Assembly: GCF_014493765.1 (NCBI RefSeq)
Contig: NZ_JACTVJ010000003.1
Coordinates: forward strand, 1 to 64,000
DNA length: 64,000 bases
DNA from: Streptomyces polyasparticus
GTDB taxonomy: Bacteria; Actinomycetota; Actinomycetes; Streptomycetales; Streptomycetaceae
Direction of reading: 5' to 3'
Both the position numbers and the translations under genes were made by a program. Of this stretch, positions 45,320 through 53,502 are shown in pieces. Below the pieces are notes generated by a model that worked only from the letters and a program-made list of their open reading frames with translations, ran no database searches and was not told where the DNA came from. Positions within the stretch are counted from its first letter, which is position 1. Every line of letters starts with the position of its first letter.

Positions 45320-46226
45320 ACGCGAAGTGATCAGCGGCAGTGGTCCGGCCGGTTCCGATGACGCCCAAGACCCTCAGTCCGGCCCGGCGGGATCCGCCGC
45401 GGACGGGGTGACGTCCGATGATGCCGATGACACCGGGGCTTCCGATGAATCCGGCGAATCCGGTGCGAAGAAGCAGCGCTCCTTCTGGAAGGAGCTGCCG
45501 CTGCTCATCGGTATCGCCCTGCTGCTCGCGCTGCTGATCAAGACCTTCCTGGTGCAGGCGTTCTCGATCCCCTCGGACTCGATGCAGAACACGCTGCAGC
45601 AGGGCGACCGCGTCCTGGTCGACAAGCTCACACCGTGGTTCGGCTCCGAGCCCGAGCGCGGCGAGGTCGTCGTCTTCCACGACCCGGGCAACTGGCTCGC
45701 GGGTGAGCCCACGCCCACCCCCAATGCCATTCAGAAGGTCCTCAGCTTCATCGGCCTGATGCCGTCCGCCGAGGAGAAGGACCTGATCAAGCGGGTCGTC
45801 GGCGTCGGTGGCGACACCGTGGAGTGCAAGGGGACCGGGCCGCTTCTGGTCAACGGCAAGGCACTCGACGAGCCGTATGTCTTCCCGGGCAACACCCCGT
45901 GCACCGACGACACCGAGGGCGGCCAGTTCAAGCTCAAGGTGCCCGACGGCAAGCTCTGGGTGATGGGCGACCACCGGCAGAACTCGATGGACTCCCGCTA
46001 CCACCAGAACGACCCGGGCGGCGGCTTCGTCCCGGTCGACAATGTCGTGGGCCGCGCGTTCGTGATCGCCTGGCCGCCCACTCGCTGGGCCACGCTGCCG
46101 GTGCCCGACACCTTCGACCAGCCGGGGCTGTCCGCGGCGATGTCGGCGGCGCCGGGTGCGCTGGGGCTTGCCGGTGCGGTGCCGTTCGTCCTGTGGCGGC
46201 GCCGGAAGGCTGCTGTGCAGGGCTGA
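45267..46226 (+). CDS. lepB: Type I signal peptidase (third of four; SipY-like)
   Basis: This 319-residue protein has an acidic, Ser/Asp-rich N-terminus and a membrane helix (LPLLIGIALLLALLIKTFL). The catalytic Ser is in IPSDSMQNTL and Lys in LIKRVVGVGGDTV, followed by LWVMGDHRQNSMDSRYH. A C-terminal helix (ALGLAGAVPFVLWRRRK) gives the two-helix topology typical of streptomycete SipX-Z types. The GTG at 45267 is favoured over 45261 because GAGGA lies seven bases before it. It starts inside the preceding peptidase gene. Confidence 0.92.
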   Translation: MGDLAVGARSGHDEPEDEREVISGSGPAGSDDAQDPQSGPAGSAADGVTSDDADDTGASDESGESGAKKQRSFWKELPLLIGIALLLALLIKTFLVQAFSIPSDSMQNTLQQGDRVLVDKLTPWFGSEPERGEVVVFHDPGNWLAGEPTPTPNAIQKVLSFIGLMPSAEEKDLIKRVVGVGGDTVECKGTGPLLVNGKALDEPYVFPGNTPCTDDTEGGQFKLKVPDGKLWVMGDHRQNSMDSRYHQNDPGGGFVPVDNVVGRAFVIAWPPTRWATLPVPDTFDQPGLSAAMSAAPGALGLAGAVPFVLWRRRKAAVQG

Positions 46227-46438
46227 GCCTTCGGCTGGGCGTGCGTGCGGTGGTCTGGGTTGTGTGGTCGGCCGTGCGCGTGTGGCCTGATCCTGTGGAG
46301 GCTTCCGGGCGGTTCCGGGCGAGGGTTTCTGGCGACGGTACCGCCGGGTAGGGTGCCGTCCCAGATCGCCGATCTTTCCCGCGTACGGACGTGCGTGCGT
46401 GCGCGGGGAGCGGACTTCCGAGGTGGGGACGGGCCGGG

Positions 46439-47191
46439 ATGAGCAGAGCACGCAGTACGGACCAGGGCAGCCGACTGGGCAGCACCCTTTCGGGCATTGC
46501 CGTGGCGCTCGGCTGTGTGCTGTTCCTCGGTGGGTTCGTCTGGGGCGCGCTCGTCTACCAGCCGTACACCGTGCCCACCGGCTCCATGTCGCCCACCATC
46601 CAGGCCGGCCAGCGGGTCCTTGCCCAGCGGATCGAGGGCGACGAGGTCAAGCGCGGCGACGTCGTGGTCTTCAAGGAGAAGGACTGGGGCGACCTGCCGA
46701 TGGTCAAGCGGGTCGTCGCGGTCGGCGGGGACAAGATCACCTGCTGTGATGCCGACGGCCGGATGACCGTGAACGGCAAGGCGATTGAAGAACCGTATCT
46801 GCCGACCAGTGCGGGGAAAGCGGGCACCAACTTCCCGCCGACCACGGTGCCGAAGGGGCGGATCTTCCTGCTCGGCGACGACCGGGCCGTCTCCCTCGAC
46901 TCCAGCGCCCACCTGGAAGACGCAGGCAACGGCGCGGTGCCCCTGTCCGGCGTCGACGCGCGGGTCGAGGCGATCGCCTGGCCGATGGACGGCATGCTCC
47001 CCGAGCCCAGCGGCTTCAAGGACCTGCCGGGCGGAATCTCCGAGCCGGGCCCGCTGGGGCTGATGCTCACTGCCGTGGTCGCCGGAGCGGTGCTCGTCAT
47101 GGGCGGTGCGGCGTACGGGCCGATCGCCAAGCGGGCCGGCAGGCGCGGGAAGCGGCCGGCTGCTCGACGGGAGCCTGCGGGTGCCCGGTAG
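46439..47191 (+). CDS. lepB: Type I signal peptidase (fourth of four; SipZ-like)
   Basis: This 250-residue peptidase has N-terminal helix GIAVALGCVLFLGGFVWGAL, the Ser nucleophile in VPTGSMSPTI, and Lys in MVKRVVAVGGDKI. It has LFLLGDDRAVSLDSSAH, where the usual GDHR reads GDDR as in other SipZ-type enzymes, and a C-terminal helix (LGLMLTAVVAGAVLVMGGAA). A 212-base gap separates it from the third peptidase, so it may have its own promoter. The Nudix gene overlaps its 3' end by 11 bases. Confidence 0.92.
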   Translation: MSRARSTDQGSRLGSTLSGIAVALGCVLFLGGFVWGALVYQPYTVPTGSMSPTIQAGQRVLAQRIEGDEVKRGDVVVFKEKDWGDLPMVKRVVAVGGDKITCCDADGRMTVNGKAIEEPYLPTSAGKAGTNFPPTTVPKGRIFLLGDDRAVSLDSSAHLEDAGNGAVPLSGVDARVEAIAWPMDGMLPEPSGFKDLPGGISEPGPLGLMLTAVVAGAVLVMGGAAYGPIAKRAGRRGKRPAARREPAGAR

Positions 47192-47777
47192 GAGTGCCGC
47201 GGGGGTTGGCGGGGGATCCGGGTCCGGCAGTGAAGGTGCCGGGGCTGCGGGTGAGGTTTCTGGCGAGCGTTCCGCGGAGCTGAGGCGGGTGGCGCGCGTC
47301 GTGCTGCTCGATCCCGACGACCGGATTCTGCTGCTGCACGGGCATGAGCCGGACGATCCCGACGACGACTGGTGGTTCACGCCGGGCGGCGGGCTCGAGG
47401 GCGAGGAGAGCCACGAGCAGGCCGCGCTGCGGGAGCTCGCCGAGGAGACCGGGATCACGGATGTCGCACTCGGCCCGGTGCTGTGGAAGCGGGTGTGCTC
47501 CTTCCCCTTCGCGGGGCGGCGCTGGGACCAGGACGAGTGGTACTTCCTTGCCCGTACGACGCGGAAGGCGGCCGCGGAGACGGAGTCGGCGGCCGCTATG
47601 CCCGGTCTGACCGCGTTGGAGCGCCGAACTGTTGCCGGATTGCGGTGGTGGACGTGCGAGGAACTCATCTCCGCGCATGAGACGGTGTACCCGACCAAGC
47701 TCGCCGGGCTGCTGAGCGCACTGCTCGACGAGGGTCCCCCCAGCGCTCCCGTTGTCCTCGATACGGAAATCGTCTAG
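47181..47777 (+). CDS. Nudix hydrolase
   Basis: This 198-residue protein has the complete Nudix box (GGGLEGEESHEQAALRELAE followed by ETGI), which binds Mg and hydrolyses a nucleoside diphosphate linked to another moiety. The fold begins at AELRRVARVVLLDPDDRILL. The first about 35 residues are Gly/Ser-rich and unlike the family. The GTG at 47181, inside the last signal peptidase gene, has GGGAG eight bases upstream. The substrate is not predictable. It belongs to the lepB-nudix-DUF2469-yraN order conserved in streptomycetes. Confidence 0.87.
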   Translation: MPGRSAAGVGGGSGSGSEGAGAAGEVSGERSAELRRVARVVLLDPDDRILLLHGHEPDDPDDDWWFTPGGGLEGEESHEQAALRELAEETGITDVALGPVLWKRVCSFPFAGRRWDQDEWYFLARTTRKAAAETESAAAMPGLTALERRTVAGLRWWTCEELISAHETVYPTKLAGLLSALLDEGPPSAPVVLDTEIV

Positions 47778-47832
47778 AGGCGGGCGGGGCTGGCGCACAA
47801 TAGGGGGACGCACGGCTGAAGGGGAACATGCC

Positions 47833-48141
47833 ATGAGCGCCGAGGACCTCGAGAAGTACGAGACCGAGATGGAGCTGAAGCTCTACCGGGAGTACCGCGA
47901 TGTCGTCGGTCTGTTCAAATATGTGATCGAGACCGAACGGCGCTTCTACCTCACCAACGACTACGAGATGCAGGTGCACTCGGTCCAGGGTGAGGTTTTC
48001 TTCGAGGTGTCCATGGCGGATGCCTGGGTGTGGGACATGTACCGGCCTGCTCGCTTCGTGAAGCAGGTGCGAGTGCTCACGTTCAAGGACGTGAATATCG
48101 AGGAGCTCAACAAGAGCGACCTCGAGCTGCCGGGCGGCTGA
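47833..48141 (+). CDS. DUF2469 conserved actinobacterial protein
   Basis: This 102-residue protein of the DUF2469 family is restricted to actinobacteria and always near rnhB/lepB and yraN. The sequence MSAEDLEKYETEMELKLYRE and YVIETERRFYLTNDYEMQVH is highly characteristic. Function is unknown; the protein is acidic and predicted soluble. AAGGGGA precedes the ATG. Strong conservation makes it likely important, but nothing in the sequence assigns an activity. Confidence 0.9.
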   Translation: MSAEDLEKYETEMELKLYREYRDVVGLFKYVIETERRFYLTNDYEMQVHSVQGEVFFEVSMADAWVWDMYRPARFVKQVRVLTFKDVNIEELNKSDLELPGG

Positions 48142-48292
48142 GCACGCCCCTGACGGGAGGCCGACGGGAGCCTTTGCGGCTCCTTGAGGCTCCTCTTGCG
48201 GGTGAGTGAGTTTTCCACAGCCCGCCGGTTGTCCACCAAGATCAACAACTTCCGGGGATCTGCGTCACCTTCGACCTCGGAGGTGATGCCCC

Positions 48293-48673
48293 ATGAGCGC
48301 ACGCAGTGCACTGGGCAAGTACGGGGAGAACCTGGCGGCGCGTCGGCTGACCGACGCCGGGCTGAACATTCTGGCGCGCAATTGGCGGGCGGGGCGCGGT
48401 GGCGAGGTCGACATCGTCGCCATGGACCGCGATGCGCTGGTCATCTGTGAGGTCAAGACCCGAAGAGCGGGACCGCCGGGCGCCGGCGGGCCGTTCCAGC
48501 ACCCCATGGATGCGATCACACCCGCCAAGGCGCAGCGGCTTCGCACGCTCGCCGAGAACTGGGTGCGCCGCCATGGCGGACCGCCGCCGGGCGGGGTGCG
48601 GATCGATCTCGTGGGCGTCGTGCTGCCTGCGCGCGGTGCGCCGGTGGTCGAGCATGTGCGGGGGGTGGCCTGA
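48293..48673 (+). CDS. yraN: UPF0102/YraN-family endonuclease-like protein
   Basis: This 126-residue protein of the YraN (UPF0102) family has a Holliday-junction-resolvase-like nuclease fold. Key features are [20 protein letters not shown], the active-site-like [20 protein letters not shown] (E-x-D ... E-x-K pattern) and [10 protein letters not shown]. It has a near-perfect GGAGGTGAT ribosome binding site at 48280-48288. Its stop codon shares a base with the comM ATG, linking it to the comM-dprA set that handles incoming single-stranded DNA in naturally competent bacteria; here the role is unproven. Confidence 0.92.
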   Translation: MSARSALGKYGENLAARRLTDAGLNILARNWRAGRGGEVDIVAMDRDALVICEVKTRRAGPPGAGGPFQHPMDAITPAKAQRLRTLAENWVRRHGGPPPGGVRIDLVGVVLPARGAPVVEHVRGVA

Positions 48674-50292
48674 TGGCCTTCGCGCGTACGTGTGCGGTGA
48701 CCCTTGTCGGCGTCGAAGGCGTCGTCGTGGAGGTGCAGGCCGATCTGGAGCCCGGCGTGGCCGCGTTCACGCTGGTGGGGCTGCCCGACAAGAGCCTCAG
48801 CGAGAGCCGGGACCGGGTGCGCTCTGCCGTGGTCAACTCCGGTGCCGACTGGCCGCAGAAGAAGCTCACCGTGGGGCTCAGCCCTGCTGCCGTGCCCAAA
48901 TCCGGTTCCGGCTTCGATCTGGCGATCGCCTGCGCAGTTCTCGGCGCGGCCGAGCGGATCGATCCCCGTGAGCTGGCCGATGTCGTGATGATCGGCGAGC
49001 TGGGACTCGACGGCCGGGTCAGACCCGTTCCGGGCGTGCTGCCCGCCGTGCTCGCCGCCGCCGACGCGGGCTTCAAGAAGGTGGTGGTGCCCGAGGTGAC
49101 GGCGGCGGAGGCCAAGCTGGTGCCGGGCGTATCGGTGCTCGGCGTCCGGACGCTGCGGCAGGTGGTCGCCGTGCTCAGCGACGAACCGGTGCCGCATGAG
49201 GAGCCGGACGCCGAAGGCCGCCCGGATGCCTCGCTCGCGGGGCTGCATGTGCCGGGCGCGGGGGTCGGCACCGGCCTTTCGGGGGTCGGTGAGCAGGAGC
49301 GGCCGCTCGATCTGGCCGATGTGGTCGGCCAGTTGTCGGCGCGTACGGCGATCGAGGTGGCGGCGGCCGGCGGACATCATCTCTTCTTGTCGGGGCCGCC
49401 CGGCGCCGGCAAGACGATGCTGGCCGAGCGGCTGCCCGCGATCATGCCGCCGCTGACCCGGGCGGATGCCCTGGAGGTCACGGCGGTGCACTCGGTGGCC
49501 GGGATGCTGCCGCCGGGCCGGCCCCTGGTGGACACGCCGCCGTACTGCGCGCCGCACCACTCGGCGACCATGCAGTCCCTGATCGGGGGTGGCAACGGGC
49601 TGCCCAGGCCGGGAGCCGTGTCCCTGGCCCACCGTGGGGTGCTCTTCATGGACGAGGCGCCCGAGTTCAGTCCGAAGGCGCTGGATTCGCTGCGTCAGCC
49701 GCTCGAGTCGGGGCATGTGATCGTGGCCCGGGCCGCGGGCGTGGTGCGGCTGCCTGCGCGCTTCCAGATGGTGCTTGCGGCGAACCCCTGCCCCTGCGGT
49801 CAGTTCACGGTCATGGGGGAGTTGTGCGAGTGCCTGCCGGCGATGGTCCGGCGCTATCAGGCCCGGCTGTCGGGGCCGTTGCTCGACCGGGTGGACATCC
49901 GGGTCGAGGTGGACCGCGTCACCCGAAATGAGCTCACCGGACAGCTCGGCGCCGGGGAACCGACCTCGGTCGTGGCGGACCGGGTGCGGGCCGCGCGGGA
50001 GCGCGCCCTGGCCAGGCTCGACGGGACGCCCTGGCGGAGCAACGCCGAAGTGCCGGGGCATGAGTTGCGGACCAGATGGCGGGCGGCACCGGGAGCGATG
50101 GAGGGCGCCGAGCGCGACCTGGAACACGGACTGCTCACCGCCCGTGGGCTCGACCGTGTGCTGCGGGTGGCCTGGACGATCGCCGATCTGACGGGGCACG
50201 CGCGCCCCGACGCGATGGACGTGGAACTTGCGCTGCAGCTGCGGACTGGGATCTCGCGCGGGGTGCCGATGGTGATCGGGGCGGGGGTATGA
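48673..50292 (+). CDS. comM: YifB/ComM-family AAA+ ATPase (Mg chelatase-like)
   Basis: This 539-residue AAA+ protein starts with a Lon-substrate-like fold ([40 protein letters not shown]). Walker A is LSGPPGAGKTMLAERLPAIM, Walker B is GVLFMDEAPEFSPKAL, and the middle zinc-type CPCGQF...CECLPAMVRRYQARLSGPLLDR motif and the C-terminal lid are present. ComM is a hexameric branch-migration helicase in Vibrio and Haemophilus transformation; actinobacterial homologues are widespread. It overlaps yraN by one base and dprA by four. Confidence 0.93.
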   Translation: MAFARTCAVTLVGVEGVVVEVQADLEPGVAAFTLVGLPDKSLSESRDRVRSAVVNSGADWPQKKLTVGLSPAAVPKSGSGFDLAIACAVLGAAERIDPRELADVVMIGELGLDGRVRPVPGVLPAVLAAADAGFKKVVVPEVTAAEAKLVPGVSVLGVRTLRQVVAVLSDEPVPHEEPDAEGRPDASLAGLHVPGAGVGTGLSGVGEQERPLDLADVVGQLSARTAIEVAAAGGHHLFLSGPPGAGKTMLAERLPAIMPPLTRADALEVTAVHSVAGMLPPGRPLVDTPPYCAPHHSATMQSLIGGGNGLPRPGAVSLAHRGVLFMDEAPEFSPKALDSLRQPLESGHVIVARAAGVVRLPARFQMVLAANPCPCGQFTVMGELCECLPAMVRRYQARLSGPLLDRVDIRVEVDRVTRNELTGQLGAGEPTSVVADRVRAARERALARLDGTPWRSNAEVPGHELRTRWRAAPGAMEGAERDLEHGLLTARGLDRVLRVAWTIADLTGHARPDAMDVELALQLRTGISRGVPMVIGAGV

Positions 50293-51587
50293 CGGGCGGC
50301 GGGCGTATGGCGGACGGCGGGCGTATGACAGACGGCGGACGCGAACAGGAGCTGCGGGAGAGGGAGCTGCGGGAACGGGGGTTGCGGGAGCCGGAGCTGC
50401 CGGAGCTGCGGGAGTGGGGGTTGCAGGAACGGGAGCGGGGGTTGCGGGAGCGGGAGCTGTTGGCGCGGATCGCCCTGGCCCGGACGATCGAACCGGGGGA
50501 CGAGAGCGGGGGCCGGTGGCTGCGGGCGTACGGGGCGCGAGGGACCGTCGAGCGGATCGCGGCCGGTGACGATTCGCTGACAGGGGTGAAACCGGGGCGG
50601 CTGATCGGACTCGGGGAGCGACTGCTCGCCGCCCGCCCCGAGCGGGACTTGGCGGCGGCGGCCGCCTGCGGCGCGCGGTTCGTGATCCCGGGAGACGCCG
50701 AATGGCCCGTGCAACTGGACGACTTGGGGGACGCCCGGCCCATCGGGCTGTGGGTCAGAGGGCAGCCGTCGCTGCGGATATGGGCGCTGCGCTCCGTCGC
50801 GCTCGTCGGCTCACGGGCCTGCACGCCCTACGGTGCGCACATGGCCCAGACGCTCGGTGCGGGGCTGGCCGAGCGCGGGTGGGTCGTGGTGTCCGGCGGC
50901 GCCTTCGGGATCGACGGCGCCGCGCATCGCGGTGCGCTGTGCGAGGGCGGGGCGACCGTCGCCGTGCTCGCCTGCGGGGTGGACCGGGTGTATCCCGCGG
51001 GTCATAAGCAGCTGTTGGCGCGGATCGCCGAACAGGGGCTGCTGGTCAGCGAGTTGTCGCCCGGATCGCATCCGACGCGCTACCGGTTCATCCAGCGCAA
51101 CCGCGTCATCGCTGCGTTGACGCGAGGCACCGTCGTCGTCGAGGCCGCGCTGCGCAGCGGGGCCCTGGTGACCGTGCGCCGTGCGCAGCGTCTCGGCCGG
51201 CATGTCATGGGTGTGCCGGGACCGGCGACCAGCAGGCTCTCGGCAGGGGTGCACCAACTGCTGCGCGGCGAGGGCATGCTGGTCACGGACGCGGCCGACG
51301 TGGTCGAACTGGTCGGTGAGATGGGTGACCTGGCCCCGGAGCGGCGTGGCCCCGTCGTGCCGCGCGATCTGCTCGCGCCGACGGCGGCCAGGGTGCTCGA
51401 GGCCTTGCCGGCGCGCGGCGTCGCCACGGCCAAGGACATCGCGCGGGGCGCGCAGAGCGGTGTGGACGAGACGGTCGGCAGGCTGTACGAGCTGCAGTCA
51501 CTGGGGTTCGTCGAACGACACGGCGACGGCTGGCAGTTGACACGCCAGAAGGCCAACCCGGTCTGCGCCGGGCGGAAGGAGGGCTGA
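50289..51587 (+). CDS. dprA: DNA-processing protein DprA
   Basis: This is a 432-residue DprA/Smf that loads RecA on single-stranded DNA. The Rossmann-like core has VALVGSRACTPYGAHMAQTL, VVSGGAFGIDGAAHRGAL, LACGVDRVYPAGH, LLVSELSPGSHPTRYRFIQR and ALTRGTVVVEAALRSGALVT. A C-terminal winged helix follows (AARVLEALPARGVATAKDIA). The N-terminus to about residue 58 is atypical: a Gly/Arg/Met repeat, then a Glu/Leu/Arg repeat (RERELRERGLREPELPEL). The ATG at 50289 overlaps the comM stop as ATGA. A downstream start is possible, but no better ribosome binding site is seen. Confidence 0.92.
   Translation: MTGGGRMADGGRMTDGGREQELRERELRERGLREPELPELREWGLQERERGLRERELLARIALARTIEPGDESGGRWLRAYGARGTVERIAAGDDSLTGVKPGRLIGLGERLLAARPERDLAAAAACGARFVIPGDAEWPVQLDDLGDARPIGLWVRGQPSLRIWALRSVALVGSRACTPYGAHMAQTLGAGLAERGWVVVSGGAFGIDGAAHRGALCEGGATVAVLACGVDRVYPAGHKQLLARIAEQGLLVSELSPGSHPTRYRFIQRNRVIAALTRGTVVVEAALRSGALVTVRRAQRLGRHVMGVPGPATSRLSAGVHQLLRGEGMLVTDAADVVELVGEMGDLAPERRGPVVPRDLLAPTAARVLEALPARGVATAKDIARGAQSGVDETVGRLYELQSLGFVERHGDGWQLTRQKANPVCAGRKEG
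50343..50462 (+). repeat. Low-complexity purine-rich repeat inside the 5' end of dprA
   Basis: Imperfect 12- to 18-nt units around gagctgcgggag and gggttgcgggag are repeated about ten times in frame, encoding alternating Arg-Glu-Leu. The tract inserts about 40 residues before the conserved DprA helix (LLARIALARTIEPGDE). Confidence 0.75.
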
Positions 51588-51840
51588 CACGAGAGGTTGA
51601 GCCGTCCGGTGGAATGGCCGTGACCTAGGCGGATTCCCGGGATTCGGGCCTTTCGGGCGATCGAGGATGGTGCCGCGGACGTCAGCGGGCGACGCGTATT
51701 CGAGCCCATACGAGCAAGGGTGATCCCCTGCCCTTCGCACACTGCGACACTCCAGTCACGCTACGCTCACAAGGCTTCCGACTCCGACAAGGCCAACTCG
51801 GCTTCACTTCACGGTTCCACAGAACGGCACAAGACGACGA

Positions 51841-52713
51841 ATGCCCCAGCACACCTCCGGGTCTGACCGCGCGGCAGTTCCCCCAGCCGCCCGCGGCAGC
51901 GTGCGGCCTGCCGCACCCTCGTCGCGCGACGAGGGCAAGGTGCGGCCCCCCGCACCCGCGTCGCTCGACGAGCTGTGGCGGTCGTACAAGACAACGGGTG
52001 ACGGAAGGCTGCGCGAGCAGTTGATCCTGCACTACTCACCCTTGGTGAAGTACGTCGCGGGCCGGGTGAGCGTCGGGCTGCCGCCCAATGTGGAGCAGGC
52101 GGACTTCGTGTCCTCCGGGGTGTTCGGTCTGATCGACGCGATCGAGAAGTTCGACATCGAGCGGGAGATCAAGTTCGAGACGTACGCGATCACGCGGATC
52201 CGTGGCGCGATGATCGACGAACTGCGCGCCCTGGACTGGATTCCGCGCTCGGTGCGGCAGAAGGCGCGCAATGTCGAGCGCGCCTACGCCACGCTGGAGG
52301 CGCAGCTGCGGCGCACTCCTTCGGAGACCGAGGTCGCGGCCGAGATGGGCATCGCCGTCGAGGAACTGCACGCGGTATTCAGCCAGTTGTCGCTCGCGAA
52401 CGTGGTGGCGCTCGAGGAACTGCTGCATGTCGGCGGCGAGGGCGACCGCCTCAGCCTGATGGACACGCTCGAGGACACCGCGGCCGACAACCCCGTCGAG
52501 GTCGCCGAGGACCGCGAGCTGCGGCGGCTGCTCGCGCGGGCGATCAACACGCTGCCCGAGCGCGAGAAGACCGTGGTCACGCTCTATTACTACGAGGGCC
52601 TGACCCTGGCCGAGATCGGCAATGTGCTGGGGGTCACGGAGAGCCGCGTCAGTCAGATCCACACGAAGTCGGTGCTGCAGCTGCGGGCGAAGCTGGCGAG
52701 TTTCGGTCGCTGA
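51841..52713 (+). CDS. whiG: Sporulation sigma factor WhiG
   Basis: WhiG is the FliA-type sigma factor that commits Streptomyces aerial hyphae to sporulation. It directs transcription of whiI and whiH and is held by the anti-sigma RsiG with cyclic di-GMP. The 290-residue protein starts [20 protein letters not shown]. It has sigma region 2 ([60 protein letters not shown]), region 3 ([20 protein letters not shown]) and region 4 ([20 protein letters not shown]). An 11-residue N-terminal stretch is duplicated (DNA 51901-51933 and 51940-51972). No strong ribosome binding site is visible before the ATG. Confidence 0.96.
   Translation: MPQHTSGSDRAAVPPAARGSVRPAAPSSRDEGKVRPPAPASLDELWRSYKTTGDGRLREQLILHYSPLVKYVAGRVSVGLPPNVEQADFVSSGVFGLIDAIEKFDIEREIKFETYAITRIRGAMIDELRALDWIPRSVRQKARNVERAYATLEAQLRRTPSETEVAAEMGIAVEELHAVFSQLSLANVVALEELLHVGGEGDRLSLMDTLEDTAADNPVEVAEDRELRRLLARAINTLPEREKTVVTLYYYEGLTLAEIGNVLGVTESRVSQIHTKSVLQLRAKLASFGR
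51901..51972 (+). repeat. Tandem duplication within the whiG 5' region
   Basis: Two 33-nt copies (starting gtgcggcc and ending gacgag, 28 of 33 bases identical) are separated by ggcaag, giving a 39-nt period in frame. They encode [11 protein letters not shown] and [11 protein letters not shown] before sigma region 2. Confidence 0.85.
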
Positions 52714-52752
52714 ATCGGTACTGCCGGACCCGCCGCCCGAGCCTCTGCAATG

Positions 52753-52862
52753 GCGCTCACGAGTCGTCCACGGTCGCGCTCATAGGTCTGGGTCGCACTC
52801 ATGGGTCTGCAGCAGGGGCCGCTCACGGATGTGCTGCAGGGGCGCTCACGGATGTGCTGGGG
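52753..52862 (+). repeat. Degenerate 23-26-nt direct repeats before the TetR gene
   Basis: Units of the type cgctcacggatgtgctg occur at 52820 and 52843, with more worn copies from about 52753, 52777 and 52794 (cgctcacgagtcg, gcgctcataggtctg, cgcactcatgggtctgc). They lie in the untranslated gap between whiG and the TetR-family gene. Confidence 0.6.
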
Positions 52863-52920
52863 GCGTGCGGGGGACATATGAGCTCCCCAGCCGGCCGCAT
52901 GGCTCCGTAGAGTGGAAACC

Positions 52921-53502
52921 GTGCCAAGGATTCGAGCGGCCTCCGTGGCCGAGCACCGGTCGATGCAGCGTGGCGCTCTTCTCGACGCCGCGCGCTCATT
53001 GCTGTCCGAAGGCGGTACGGAAGCGCTGACCTTCCCCGCCCTGGCCGAGCGCACTGGCCTCGCCAGGTCGTCGGTCTACGAGTACTTCCGGTCGCGCGCC
53101 GCAGTCGTCGAGGAGCTGTGCGAGGTCGACTTCCCGGTCTGGGCTGCCGAGGTCGAGTCCGCGATGGAGGCGGCCGCGACACCCGAGGCCAAGGTCGAGG
53201 CGTATGTGCGCTCCCAGCTCGCGCTCGTGGGGGATCAGCGGCACCGGGCCGTGGTGGCCATCTCGAACAGCGAGCTGGACGCCGGGGCCCGCGAGAAGAT
53301 CCGGGCCGCGCACGGCGGGCTCGTCGCGATGATCGTCGAGGCGCTCTCCGCCCTTGGGCACGAGCAGCCGCGGATGGCGGCGATGCTGCTGCAGGGCGTG
53401 GTGGACGCGGCGGTGCGGCGGATCGAGGTCGGTGCGGCGGAGGATCAGGCGGCCATCACGGATGCGGCTGTGGGGATGGCCCTGCGGGGGGTTTGCGGCT
53501 GA
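52921..53502 (+). CDS. TetR-family transcriptional regulator
   Basis: This 193-residue TetR-type repressor has N-terminal HTH segment GALLDAARSLLSEGGTEALT, FPALAERTGLARSSVYEYFR (recognition helix) and AAVVEELCEVDFPVW. The rest is an all-helical ligand domain. The ligand and targets are unknown; the gene is conserved downstream of whiG in streptomycetes. The GTG at 52921 is preferred (VPRIRAASVAEH start). A TAGAGT hexamer ends seven bases before it, suggesting a leaderless transcript. The 3' end overlaps the convergent M23 peptidase gene by 47 bases. Confidence 0.86.
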   Translation: MPRIRAASVAEHRSMQRGALLDAARSLLSEGGTEALTFPALAERTGLARSSVYEYFRSRAAVVEELCEVDFPVWAAEVESAMEAAATPEAKVEAYVRSQLALVGDQRHRAVVAISNSELDAGAREKIRAAHGGLVAMIVEALSALGHEQPRMAAMLLQGVVDAAVRRIEVGAAEDQAAITDAAVGMALRGVCG

